NCBI GenBank assembly: GCA_913055205.1
Contig: CAJXJN010000003.1
Span: 28,132 to 92,131, forward strand
DNA from: an uncultured Sulfurovum sp.
Lineage (GTDB): Bacteria > Campylobacterota > Campylobacteria > Campylobacterales > Sulfurovaceae
DNA length: 64,000 nucleotides
Direction of reading: 5' to 3'
The number at the start of each line of letters is the position of its first letter. Position 1 is the stretch's first letter. Under the pieces are notes generated by a model, which saw only the letters and a program-made list of their open reading frames with translations, was not told the DNA's origin and ran no database searches. Shown here piece after piece: positions 9,514-18,489 of this stretch. Position numbers and translations under genes: made by a program.

Positions 9514-9975
9514 ATGTATAGCCATACGATCGTTTTTTTGCATGTGCTCTCTGCTTTTATCTGGGTAGGGGGGATGATCGCCATTCGTGTGGCAGTTCAT
9601 CCGGTACTGCAAAGCATAGAAGAGCCAAAGATCAAGCTGGGTAAGACTCTGGAGATCACCGGAAGACTTTTTCATCTGGTGATCCCCTTTATCATAATGC
9701 TTTTGGTAACGGGATTGATGATGGCTATCGCCACCAAAGGACATCACGGTGATCTAAAATCACTCTTTCTCTCCAAAGAGATCCTCTGGACGGTGATGTC
9801 ACTGAATTTTAGTTATATGTACATGCGACGAAGAGTGGCATGGAAACTGTTTGAGGCAGGTAAACTACCTGAGGCTAAAGCGAAGGTGAAGCTTATTCCA
9901 AATGTGTTGCTGCCTGTTAATATCGGTTTGGGTCTGTTGGCTCTCTATCTGGGTGTGAGCCTTAGAGGTTTATAG
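9514..9975 (+). CDS. small four-helix membrane protein, possibly CopD-like
   Basis: A 153-aa protein with about four hydrophobic segments. His11 in HVLSAFIWVGG and further His residues (HLVIPF, KGHHGD) resemble the CopD/DUF-type membrane family, but I cannot assign a ligand. It starts 2 nt after alaS and its stop overlaps the maf GTG by one base, so it is probably co-transcribed with both. Confidence 0.6.
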   Translation: MYSHTIVFLHVLSAFIWVGGMIAIRVAVHPVLQSIEEPKIKLGKTLEITGRLFHLVIPFIIMLLVTGLMMAIATKGHHGDLKSLFLSKEILWTVMSLNFSYMYMRRRVAWKLFEAGKLPEAKAKVKLIPNVLLPVNIGLGLLALYLGVSLRGL

Positions 9976-10523
9976 TGATCTGTTTATGTTCATCTTCTGA
10001 GTCAAGAGCTTTACTTTTAAACCATTTTGGTGTGGATTTCATTCAAAAGTCTCCACAGTATGATGAAGAGCAGATCACAACAGGTATCGCCAAAGATTTT
10101 GTCTATACTGCAAGTAAAGGAAAACTTGAAGCTGCTATTCAAGAGTTTGGATTGGAAATACCGCTTCTATGTGCAGATACAGTTATTGCAGCTTCAGATG
10201 GGACTATCTTACGTAAAGCAAAAGATATAGAGGATGCAAGACGCATTTTAAACATCCAAAGTGGCTCAACCATTTCCATCATCTCTTCACTGCATTTCAG
10301 ATCAAAAAAACTGCTTTTTACAGATATTTCAGCAACACATTATCATTTTGAAAAGTTCGAAGAAGATGATCTTGAAGCTTATCTGCAAAGTGGACTTTGG
10401 CAAGGTAAAGCCGGAGGTTGTATGGTTGAGGGGTTTTGTAAAAAGTACATTAAGTCTGTAGACGGATATGAGAGCACAGCAATGGGTTTACAGGTTGAAG
10501 TACTTTTGCCATGGATAAGATAA
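9975..10523 (+). CDS. maf: Maf-family nucleotide pyrophosphatase
   Basis: A 182-aa protein of the Maf/ITPase-like fold, which hydrolyses non-canonical or modified nucleoside triphosphates and was historically called a septum-formation inhibitor. The N-terminal CSSSESRALLL replaces the usual SxSPRR signature, while the LLCADTVI block and the SVDGYESTAMGLQVE region are conserved. It starts at GTG 9975, overlapping the preceding stop. Confidence 0.82.
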   Translation: MICLCSSSESRALLLNHFGVDFIQKSPQYDEEQITTGIAKDFVYTASKGKLEAAIQEFGLEIPLLCADTVIAASDGTILRKAKDIEDARRILNIQSGSTISIISSLHFRSKKLLFTDISATHYHFEKFEEDDLEAYLQSGLWQGKAGGCMVEGFCKKYIKSVDGYESTAMGLQVEVLLPWIR

Positions 10524-10526
10524 TCC

Positions 10527-10595
10527 GTAGGGGTGCCCCTTGTGGGTACTCTTGGAGATTTGAGATAAAGGGCAACCACAAGGGATTGCCCCTAC
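10527..10595. repeat. inverted-arm palindromic repeat, family A copy 1
   Basis: The left arm (10527-10549, GTAGGGGTGCCCCTTGTGG...) and right arm (10570-10595, ending TTGCCCCTAC) are imperfect inverted copies around a 20-nt spacer. The same arms occur at 21382-21446 in the opposite order. It fills almost the whole maf–bioF spacer. Confidence 0.75.
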
Positions 10596-10610
10596 ATAAG
10601 AAGGTAACCT

Positions 10611-11705
10611 ATGTATGAAAATGAATTAAAAGCCCTGAAAAAAGCCGGACGCTTTAGAGAGCGTAAGCTTTTTGATGACAGATTGGATGATCTGGCATCC
10701 AATGATTATTTGGGATTGTCGCAGAATAAAAAGCAGTTCACCAAAGCAGTAAAGCTTGTAAAAGAGTATCAGACTTTAAGTTCTAAAGCCAGTATGTTGG
10801 TCAATGGTTATCATCCAATTCATCGTATCTTTGAAGTGACCATGGCAGAGCAGAACGGTTTTGAAGAGGGGTTGGTGGTAGGAAGCGGATTTCTTGCCAA
10901 TATGTCACTCATAGAGGCACTGGTGCGAAAAGGTGATAGGTTATTCATGGATGAGGAGTATCATGCTTCGGGTGTGATGGCAGCACAGCTTCTGGGTGAC
11001 AGGGTCGTGACCTTCAAGCATAATGATGTAGATGATCTAAAGCAGAAATTAGTCCAATATCCGGCAAAAAGACAGATCATTGCTGTAGAAGGTGTTTACT
11101 CTATGAGTGGTGATCTCTGCCCAAAAGAGATATTTGATCTGGCAGATGAAGCGGGTGCATTGCTCATTGTCGATGAAGCCCACAGTGCAGGTGTTTTAGG
11201 AAAAAAACTTTTGGGTATCTTTGAGTATTACGGTATTACTGTCAATGAACTACATATTAAAATGGGTACATTGGGTAAAGCCTATGGGTCATATGGTGCA
11301 TATATCCTGGCTTCGTCTGAGATCATAAGTTTTTTAGTCAATAGAGCAAAACCTATTATCTACTCCACGGCACCTTCTGTTTTTGATACAGCATTGGCAC
11401 TGGTGAATGTAAAGCATATCCGTAAAAATGCAAAAAAATACCGAAAAAAGATCCAGGAGAGGCAAACTGTTGTAAGAAAAATGATGGGTGTTCCTTGTCA
11501 TAGTTTGATCCTGCCTATTGTTATGCCAAGTAATGAGTATGCTCTGTATATGCAAAAAGGATTGATGTCTCAAGGCTATTTGGTGGGAGCGATACGTCAA
11601 CCAACCGTAAAAATACCTATACTCAGAGTGATACTCAGCCTGGGTGTATCTAGCAAAAAGCTTCAGCATGTATTAGCACTCATTAGTCATAACACGGTAC
11701 AATAA
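10611..11705 (+). CDS. bioF: PLP-dependent alpha-oxoamine synthase, BioF-like
   Basis: Fold-type I PLP enzyme (364 aa) of the 8-amino-7-oxononanoate synthase/KBL group. Visible features are LASNDYLGLS, the IVDEAHSAG cofactor loop and the Schiff-base Lys in MGTLGKAYGSYGAY. In biotin synthesis it would join pimeloyl thioester and alanine. The next gene is PBP1A, an arrangement I recall from H. pylori. AAGG (10601-10604) supports the ATG at 10611. Substrate is inferred from family only; no other bio gene is in the window. Confidence 0.8.
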   Translation: MYENELKALKKAGRFRERKLFDDRLDDLASNDYLGLSQNKKQFTKAVKLVKEYQTLSSKASMLVNGYHPIHRIFEVTMAEQNGFEEGLVVGSGFLANMSLIEALVRKGDRLFMDEEYHASGVMAAQLLGDRVVTFKHNDVDDLKQKLVQYPAKRQIIAVEGVYSMSGDLCPKEIFDLADEAGALLIVDEAHSAGVLGKKLLGIFEYYGITVNELHIKMGTLGKAYGSYGAYILASSEIISFLVNRAKPIIYSTAPSVFDTALALVNVKHIRKNAKKYRKKIQERQTVVRKMMGVPCHSLILPIVMPSNEYALYMQKGLMSQGYLVGAIRQPTVKIPILRVILSLGVSSKKLQHVLALISHNTVQ

Positions 11706-11733
11706 TAGAATTATTTTAAAATGAAAGGTCTAT

Positions 11734-13854
11734 GTGTTTAATAGTCTAGTTAAAGGTTCCATTATCTTAGCGATGATCTTTGCTGTGGCACTTACTGCGG
11801 CATTTATCTATGCCTATGAAGAGATCTCTTTGGATGCTGATAAACTTATCAATTACAAGCCTGAAACCTCTTCTGTCATATTGGATAGAAATGGTGAAAA
11901 GCTTGCGTATGTTTTTAAAAAACAACATCGTCTTTATGCCCGTTATGATGAACTCCCGAGCTTCCTGGTTGAAGGACTTATCGCTATGGAAGATACAAAG
12001 TTCTTCGAACACAATGGTGTGAATCTCGATGCAATTTTAAGAGCTATAGTAAAAGATATTCAGGCAGGGAAGTTTGTAGAAGGGGGAAGTACTTTAACCC
12101 AGCAGCTTATCAAAAATAAAATTCTTTCCAATGAAAAGAAACTGGCACGTAAGATCAAAGAGGCGATACTGGCACTGAAGATAGAGCATGAATTAAGTAA
12201 AGAAGATATTATTGAACGCTATCTTAATGAGATCTCCTATGGAAATAATTATTTTGGGGTAAAAACAGCTGCCAATGGGTACTTTCATAAAGAGCTGAAT
12301 GAGCTGACACTCAAAGAAGCAGCTATTTTAGTTGGCCTACCCAATGCTCCAAGTTATTATAATCCGCTTAAGCATTATAAACGTGCTTTGAACCGTGCCA
12401 ATAATGTACTTTATCGTATGAAAAGTATAGGGTGGATCACTCAAGATGCTTATCTGAAAGCGGTGAAAGAGTCACCTAAAATCTACAAAACATCACTCAC
12501 ACAAAATGTTGCACCTTACATTGTGGATGAAGTATTGAGACGTTTTAAGGGAAAACTTGGGGATATACGTACAGGCGGGTATCAGATCTATACTACCATT
12601 GATATGAAACAGCAAGCCATTGCAAGAGAAGCGGTCTCTTTTGCCTATAAAAAAGCATTGAAAAAATATAAAGAAAAACCGGAAACTTCTACTCTCAATA
12701 CAGCATTTGTGGCAGTAGAGAGCAAGACAGGTGATATCTTGGCAATGGTGGGTGGCGCAGATTATAAGAGGTCCGCATTCAACCGTGTGACACAGTCTGT
12801 ACGACAGCCTGGTTCTGCATTTAAACCGTTCATCTATCAGACAGCATTGGATATGGGTTATAATCCTGCAAGTCCTTTGACCGATCTGGCACGAACATTT
12901 CAGTATTACTATAAGGGTAAGCCAAAAATCTGGTCACCCAAGAATTATGAACGTGACTTTAAAGGCTTTATTAGTCTAAGAGAAGCACTGGTCCATTCAA
13001 GAAATCTTGCGACTATTAATCTTGTAGCGGATATAGGGGTGAATACGATCCGTAAACGGTTGGCATTTCTGGATGTCCCCCACATCCCCAGAGATATGTC
13101 TATTGCTTTGGGTAATCTTGGGCTAAGTCCTCTTAAAATGGCACAGATCTTTTCCGTATTTGCCAATGCAGGACATATGATCGAGCCAAGGCTGGTCAGT
13201 AAGATCATCTCCAAAGAGGGAGCTGTCCTGTATGAGACACGTCCTAAAGAGATAGCTGATTTCACAACGCCTGAACAGGCATATCTTATGACGGATATAC
13301 TGAAAGATGTAGTAAAAAGAGGTACAGGTAGAAATGCACGTGTAGAAGGGTTAGAACTTGCAGGAAAAACAGGTACAACCAACAATGGTGTTGATGCTTG
13401 GTTCTGCGGATATTCACCTACTGTTGAGGTGATTTCATGGTTCGGACGTGACAATAACAAACCCATAGGACGCAGAGGAGCAACAGGGGGTGCTTTAGCA
13501 GCACCGGCATTTGCTTACTATTTCAAGAAACTGATCGAACTCTATCCTGATACAAAACGAACCTTTGACATACCTCAAGGAGTCTTTAGGGGAGAGTATG
13601 AGGGGAAGAGTGAATTATATACTGTAAATTCACCACTTCCAACACATAAAAAATCTCAAAATGGAGATGAATATATGTTGGCTGGAGATGAGAATGTGGA
13701 AGATATCAGTCCGGAAGAAGATATGGGATTGGCAGAAACGATTAATATAGATGAAGACCCTGAGGAGGAAATTCAAGAAGAAGATGATCCTTTACATCCA
13801 AAAAGAAATGTACCTAAAACACCAGTTTCAGAAGATAGCGGAACACTGTTCTAA
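11734..13854 (+). CDS. mrcA: penicillin-binding protein 1A (bifunctional transglycosylase/transpeptidase)
   Basis: Class A PBP of 706 aa: an N-terminal membrane anchor (about 8-28), a GT51 transglycosylase domain with catalytic Glu86 in AMEDTKFFEH, and a transpeptidase domain with SAFK (361-364), SRN (422-424) and KTG (545-547). An acidic, low-complexity tail (about 640-706) ends SGTLF. The GTG at 11734 is the only plausible start, since the overlapping ATG at 11732 hits a stop. The last base is shared with the next ATG. Confidence 0.95.
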   Translation: MFNSLVKGSIILAMIFAVALTAAFIYAYEEISLDADKLINYKPETSSVILDRNGEKLAYVFKKQHRLYARYDELPSFLVEGLIAMEDTKFFEHNGVNLDAILRAIVKDIQAGKFVEGGSTLTQQLIKNKILSNEKKLARKIKEAILALKIEHELSKEDIIERYLNEISYGNNYFGVKTAANGYFHKELNELTLKEAAILVGLPNAPSYYNPLKHYKRALNRANNVLYRMKSIGWITQDAYLKAVKESPKIYKTSLTQNVAPYIVDEVLRRFKGKLGDIRTGGYQIYTTIDMKQQAIAREAVSFAYKKALKKYKEKPETSTLNTAFVAVESKTGDILAMVGGADYKRSAFNRVTQSVRQPGSAFKPFIYQTALDMGYNPASPLTDLARTFQYYYKGKPKIWSPKNYERDFKGFISLREALVHSRNLATINLVADIGVNTIRKRLAFLDVPHIPRDMSIALGNLGLSPLKMAQIFSVFANAGHMIEPRLVSKIISKEGAVLYETRPKEIADFTTPEQAYLMTDILKDVVKRGTGRNARVEGLELAGKTGTTNNGVDAWFCGYSPTVEVISWFGRDNNKPIGRRGATGGALAAPAFAYYFKKLIELYPDTKRTFDIPQGVFRGEYEGKSELYTVNSPLPTHKKSQNGDEYMLAGDENVEDISPEEDMGLAETINIDEDPEEEIQEEDDPLHPKRNVPKTPVSEDSGTLF

Positions 13855-14471
13855 TGTCAAAAAAAGAGCTTATATTCGTTGTAGATCCTATGTGCTCATG
13901 GTGTTGGGGATTTGCACCTGTCATGGAAGAGTTACGTGCTACACTGTCTGATAGCTATGATCTTTCATTGGTGATGGGCGGATTGCGTACAAAAGGTGAA
14001 ATGATTTGGGATGCATCATCCAAAGAGTATCTCAAAGGACATTGGGAAGAGGTGGAAAAAAGAACAGGGCAAACTTTCCGCTATAGTTTATTTGAAAAAG
14101 AAGAATTTGAGTATGATACCTATCCTTCTTGCAAAGCGATTGTGACAGTACGTGAACTTTTTGGAATGAAAAGTGCATTTGATTATTTGCATACAATACA
14201 AGAAGCATTTTATACCAGAGGTGAAGACGTTACAAATGTAGATGTTTTAATCACTGTATTAAAAGAGACAGGATTAGACAGCACATTGTTTAAAACATTT
14301 TTTCAAAGCGAGAGAGCTGAGCTTCTTATGCAACATGATTTTGCGAAAGCACGATCCATGGGAGCTAATGCATTTCCTTCAGTTGTCATTATAGATGAAG
14401 AGGGACATATGGTATGCCAAAAAGGCTATAGAAGTCTACTTGAAATGAAAAAAAATATTGAAGGAATATGA
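13854..14471 (+). CDS. DsbA-family thiol oxidoreductase (cytoplasmic type)
   Basis: A 205-aa protein with the thioredoxin-like CxxC site in DPMCSWCWGF (Cys14 and Cys17) and a helical insertion, then the cis-Pro segment ANAFPSVVI near residue 178. There is no signal peptide, so it is probably cytoplasmic, like FrnE/2-hydroxychromene-2-carboxylate isomerase relatives. The start overlaps the mrcA stop and the end overlaps the antiporter start. Substrate is unknown. Confidence 0.82.
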   Translation: MSKKELIFVVDPMCSWCWGFAPVMEELRATLSDSYDLSLVMGGLRTKGEMIWDASSKEYLKGHWEEVEKRTGQTFRYSLFEKEEFEYDTYPSCKAIVTVRELFGMKSAFDYLHTIQEAFYTRGEDVTNVDVLITVLKETGLDSTLFKTFFQSERAELLMQHDFAKARSMGANAFPSVVIIDEEGHMVCQKGYRSLLEMKKNIEGI

Positions 14472-15781
14472 TGCATAGTTTTGCACCGGAGATCATACTG
14501 ATTACTATATTGGGATTGGTTGTCTTTTCAGATGCTGTTGCCAATAAACTGAAAATTCCTTCAGTCTTTTTACTTCTTATAGGCTCATATATAGTCTACA
14601 CATATGTACCGATAGCTGTGCCCATAGATTTAAAACACTATTTTGATACGATCATTTTATTCTGTATTCCTCTTATTTTTATGGGTGATGCGCTGCATTT
14701 GCATTTCTCTGATATCAAAAAGTATGGTTTGGATATCTTTTATTTAGCGGTTGTAGCTGTAGCACTCTCCATCTCTATAGGTGCAAGTTTGTATTATTTT
14801 GGAGTATTTGAAGGCTTGACTTTGGGTGCCTATGTATCGCTCTTTGCGATCAATATGGCCACAGATGCCGTCAGTGTACAGTCAATACTATCCAGATTTA
14901 AGGGTATTTCTCACCATATCAAAGTGCTTATAGAAGGTGAATCTTTAGGTAATGATGCTACGGCTGTTATTGCTTTTTTCTTCATAGGATTACCATGGAT
15001 GATGAGCGGAGAGATAGACGCAGGCCATGCTGCCATGGACGCACTGCGTGTATTTATAGTGAGTCTGGGTATTGGTATTGCTATAGGCTTTTCTTTTTAT
15101 ATGCTGATGAAACTCTTTTCTGATAAAAGAGGTGAATTCTTTGCTTTTATTGTAGAAGCCTATCTTGCATATGTTATTGCTGAAGAGATGCATGTGAGTG
15201 GGATCTTGACACTTATTACAGCGATTATTGCAACCAACGCCTGGATCGATATGGATATAAAAGCTATGGAAGATGCTGACGCGCATAAAAACAAAAGTTT
15301 TATGCGTACATTGCGTTTAGGAAATATAGGTGCTACGACAAAAGAGAGACTGGAATACATCTATGAAATGGCAAAAGAGTTTGGATACATTGCAGCGGTC
15401 ATGATATTTTTTGTGTTGGCAGAGATGGTGCATCCTCAGAAGCTTTGGGAGTACAAAACAGAGATACTGATTATGTTCGGTATTACGACACTTATAAGAG
15501 CTGTCTCTATGGCAAAATTTGCATTTATCGGTGATAAAGTGAGACACATCGCACCTGTAGGCGTAGAGGGTTGGTTTATATTGACCTTCTCAGGTATGAA
15601 AGGAGCACTTTCCATTATACTTGTACATATGATCCCGGACAGCTTCGCGTATAAAGAACTTTTTGAAGCGGTAACAGTAGGTGTAGTGGTACTTTCTATC
15701 TTTGTATATGGTACGGTATTGTGGGTGTATTTCACATTTAAGCCTAAAACGGAAGCTTCGATATTTAAAGGGCACCTCTAA
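14471..15781 (+). CDS. Na+/H+ antiporter, CPA1 (NhaP-like) family
   Basis: A polytopic protein of about 436 aa with roughly 12 membrane helices. The GESLGNDATAVIAF stretch (about residue 157) is the CPA1 ion-binding helix, and the late GWFILTFSGMKGALSIILV is the conserved GxKGA-type segment. It exchanges protons for Na+ or K+ across the inner membrane. AAGGA (14461-14465) gives better spacing to the ATG at 14471 than to the one at 14468. Confidence 0.85.
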   Translation: MHSFAPEIILITILGLVVFSDAVANKLKIPSVFLLLIGSYIVYTYVPIAVPIDLKHYFDTIILFCIPLIFMGDALHLHFSDIKKYGLDIFYLAVVAVALSISIGASLYYFGVFEGLTLGAYVSLFAINMATDAVSVQSILSRFKGISHHIKVLIEGESLGNDATAVIAFFFIGLPWMMSGEIDAGHAAMDALRVFIVSLGIGIAIGFSFYMLMKLFSDKRGEFFAFIVEAYLAYVIAEEMHVSGILTLITAIIATNAWIDMDIKAMEDADAHKNKSFMRTLRLGNIGATTKERLEYIYEMAKEFGYIAAVMIFFVLAEMVHPQKLWEYKTEILIMFGITTLIRAVSMAKFAFIGDKVRHIAPVGVEGWFILTFSGMKGALSIILVHMIPDSFAYKELFEAVTVGVVVLSIFVYGTVLWVYFTFKPKTEASIFKGHL

Positions 15782-15948
15782 ATATTAAAAGTAGAGAAAA
15801 TAGCAAAACTTCCCTATGATAGATTTGATTTTATTAAATGCATTATAGAGTAAAACGATAAATATAAATGAAGTAACTTTTTCCGGGATGTTCGGTAAAA
15901 CTAAATTAACAATTGATTAGATGATGAAAGTGAGATAAGTATAAGAGT

Positions 15949-15968
15949 TTTCGGGCAGAAGCCCGAAA
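15949..15968 (-). terminator. hairpin downstream of glnA
   Basis: TTTCGGGC and GCCCGAAA pair perfectly over 8 bp around a 4-nt loop, just past the glnA stop. The following minus-strand U-run is weak. The rest of the 15782-15972 spacer shows nothing recognisable. Confidence 0.6.
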
Positions 15969-15972
15969 GGTT

Positions 15973-17406
15973 CTAGCAAGAATACGTAGCAATGTACTCA
16001 AATGCTGTTGGACGACCCTCTACTGGGTAAACATGTCTGTCAAACATATATTGAGAATATTCCATAACATAGTCAGAACTCATAATAGGAGCTAGGAAAT
16101 CGTGATCTTTTTCAAGTCCTTCTAATGAATCTCTAAATGTACTTGGTAATTCAGGGATACCTCTTTCAGCAAGCTCTCTTCTTGAAATTTCAAAAAGATC
16201 TTCATTTACAGGACCGACCAATGGGTAACCGCCTTTTTTGATACCGTCAAGACCTGCCATCATTAATACTGAGAATGCAAGGTATGGACATGCAGTAGAG
16301 TCTGGGAATCTTGTCTCAATTCTAACAGCTTTTTCACCTGCACCATAAGGGATACGACAAGCAGCTGAACGGTTTTGGCTAGAGTAAGTAAGAATTCTTG
16401 GAGCTTCAAACCCTGGTAAAAGTCTTTTATAAGAGTTTGTACTTGGGTTTGTAAATGCTGCAACCGCTTCTTTGTGTGCAAAGATACCTGAAAGGTAGTC
16501 AAGTGCTGTTTTAGAAAGGTTTGCATATGCACCTTCTTCGTAGAACAGGTTAACACCGTCTTTCCAGAGTGACTGGTGTACGTGCATACCGTTTCCGTTG
16601 TCATTATAAATAGGCTTAGGCATGAATGTTGCAGTTTTACCGTTAAGATGGGCTACCATTTTAACAACATATTTGTATTTTTGAACATTATCTGCAGCAG
16701 TGATGATGTCAGAGAATACAATACCGATCTCATGCTGCCCTTGTGCCACTTCATGGTGACCAAGTACTACTTCAAGACCTACTTCTTCAAGAAGCATCAT
16801 CATCTCAGCTCTAAGATCTACAGCAGAGTCAGTAGGCATTACTGGGAAGTAACCACCTTTGATTCTAGGTCGGTGACCCATGTTTCCATACTCACCGTAA
16901 TCTTCAGCATCTGCCCAGTGACCTTCGTCTGTTTCTACTTTGAATGACTGGTGGTTGTCTTTGTCTACGATCTTTACATCATCAAAGACAAAGAATTCAT
17001 TTTCAGGACCGAAGTATGCAGCATCTGCAATACCTGCTTCATCCAGTGCTTTGAGGGCTTTTTTAGCGATAGATCTTGGACATTTAGCATAAAGCTCATT
17101 TTTGTAAATGTCATATACATCACAGATCACACATACAGTGCTGTCTGCTGTAAAAGGGTCCAAAAATGCAGACTCTACATCTGGCTTAAGAAGCATATCG
17201 GATTCATTGATCGGCTGCCAGTTTTCGATAGAGGAACCATCAAACGGAAGACCGGCTTCAAGCATACCATCATCTACAGCGCTCGCTCTGTATGAAATAT
17301 GGTGCCATGCCCCTTTAATATCTGTAAATCTAAAGTCAATAAACTCAACTTCATTTTCTTCACAATATTTATTAAATTCTGCTACATTGTTTACGAATTT
17401 ACCCAT
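15973..17406 (-). CDS. glnA: glutamine synthetase, type I
   Basis: GSI (477 aa) makes glutamine from glutamate, ammonia and ATP. The beta-grasp FDGSSI, metal/substrate motifs YFGPENEFFVFD, NGNGMHVHQS and NRSAACRIP, and the C-terminal RIETRFPDSTACPY are all present. At the place of the adenylylated Tyr in enterobacterial GlnA (NLYDLPPEE) this protein has EDLFEISRRE, with Phe405, so control by adenylylation is unlikely. AGGAG precedes the ATG. The gene is monocistronic with a terminator hairpin behind it. Confidence 0.96.
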   Translation of the reverse strand: MGKFVNNVAEFNKYCEENEVEFIDFRFTDIKGAWHHISYRASAVDDGMLEAGLPFDGSSIENWQPINESDMLLKPDVESAFLDPFTADSTVCVICDVYDIYKNELYAKCPRSIAKKALKALDEAGIADAAYFGPENEFFVFDDVKIVDKDNHQSFKVETDEGHWADAEDYGEYGNMGHRPRIKGGYFPVMPTDSAVDLRAEMMMLLEEVGLEVVLGHHEVAQGQHEIGIVFSDIITAADNVQKYKYVVKMVAHLNGKTATFMPKPIYNDNGNGMHVHQSLWKDGVNLFYEEGAYANLSKTALDYLSGIFAHKEAVAAFTNPSTNSYKRLLPGFEAPRILTYSSQNRSAACRIPYGAGEKAVRIETRFPDSTACPYLAFSVLMMAGLDGIKKGGYPLVGPVNEDLFEISRRELAERGIPELPSTFRDSLEGLEKDHDFLAPIMSSDYVMEYSQYMFDRHVYPVEGRPTAFEYIATYSC

Positions 17407-17439
17407 GTTGTAATTCTCCTAATTAAATTTTATCCACAG

Positions 17440-17454
17440 ATTATAACCATTATA
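17440..17454 (-). promoter_or_regulatory. two candidate -10 boxes of glnA
   Basis: Two TATAAT boxes on the minus strand (17440-17445 and 17449-17454), 9 bp apart, lie 34-43 nt before the glnA ATG. They could be tandem promoters. Confidence 0.45.
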
Positions 17455-17479
17455 AGATAAATATTTTCAGCATTTTTGC

Positions 17480-18259
17480 CTAAAAAGTAATCAATTCCTT
17501 ATCTCTATCTTGAAAAGTAACAGCTTTAGTGTAACCTACCTCTTTTGCAAGGCTAATGACCTTGTCATATCCAAAGCCGATCTGGTCTACCGAATGGGCA
17601 TCTGAAGAGAAAGTAATAGGTATGTCAAGAGCATAAGCTTCCTGCAGTAACAACTTGGAAGGGTAGATCTCTGCTACAGGTTTGCGAAGACCTGCTGAGT
17701 TGAGTTCGAGCACCATGTTGGATTTTTTAATGGCTTGCAGTGCATCTTTTGCTAAAATACGTGTATCCTGTTTTGGCATGAATTTAAATACTTTGATAAG
17801 ATCCAAATGTCCTGCTATGTCAAACTTCCCACTTTTTGCCATTGCTTCTGTGGCCTCAAAATAGGCTTTCCATATTTCATCGATATCTCTATTTTTATAT
17901 CCACCGATGAATTCCGGATTGTCAAAGCTCCATTTGTCTATGAAGTGCACAGAACCTATAAGGTAATCTACATTCGCGCCAAGTACACGTTCATCCATAT
18001 GTCCCGGCAGGTAATCTACTTCATAACCTAAAAGGATGCGGATATCATTTTTATACTTCTTTTTAGCATGCAAAACATCATTTGTATATGCTTGCATCTC
18101 GGAAAAAGCCAAACGATACTCGGGGTCAAAATCCATAGGTGCATGTTCAGAAAAACCATAGATGTCTATGCCAAGGTCAATGGCTCTTTGGACGTATTCA
18201 TCTACAGTACCTTCTGCATGGTTACAACGTGCGGTATGGTTGTGTAAGTCTATTCTCAT
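17480..18259 (-). CDS. hisK: PHP-family histidinol-phosphatase-like enzyme
   Basis: A 259-aa PHP-domain metal phosphoesterase. Metal-binding motifs are DLHNHT (residues 4-9), the GFSEHAP segment, the GSVHF His, and the C-terminal SSDAH. The family member HisK/HisJ removes phosphate from L-histidinol phosphate. The window also contains hisG, though far away. The ribosome binding site is weak. Substrate is inferred from family. Confidence 0.78.
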   Translation of the reverse strand: MRIDLHNHTARCNHAEGTVDEYVQRAIDLGIDIYGFSEHAPMDFDPEYRLAFSEMQAYTNDVLHAKKKYKNDIRILLGYEVDYLPGHMDERVLGANVDYLIGSVHFIDKWSFDNPEFIGGYKNRDIDEIWKAYFEATEAMAKSGKFDIAGHLDLIKVFKFMPKQDTRILAKDALQAIKKSNMVLELNSAGLRKPVAEIYPSKLLLQEAYALDIPITFSSDAHSVDQIGFGYDKVISLAKEVGYTKAVTFQDRDKELITF

Positions 18260-18358
18260 TTTATTATTCTTATTTGTTAATTTTTTATGTCTATTTTAAC
18301 ATAAAACCTGTTTTTTACTACTAATAGGGTAAAATAAGAGCAAAATTATAATGAGATT

Positions 18359-18475
18359 CGTCATCCTCGTACTTGATACGGGTGTCCAAAGCTGAAGTTA
18401 CAGTTTGAATTATGGATGCTAGTGTGCCCAAGGAAATGCCCTTGGGGTGCAAGTCCGAGAATGACGCGAAATTAT
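18359..18475. repeat. cluster of small palindromes ahead of the U32 gene (family D)
   Basis: The stretch starts CGTCATCCTCGTACTTGATA and ends CCGAGAATGACG, and contains CCAAGG/CCTTGG arms in the middle. The CGTCAT...ATGACG ends recall the small repeat at 59932-59956. An in-frame ATG at 18412 inside this block would add 26 odd residues to the next gene, but it is repeat sequence. Confidence 0.5.
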
Positions 18476-18489
18476 ATTCTAGGAAAAAG

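Noticed and set aside
18412..18489. Upstream ATG extension of the U32 protein
   Set aside because: The extra 26 residues come from the repeat cluster; ATG 18490 has a good AGGA site and matches the family N-terminus.
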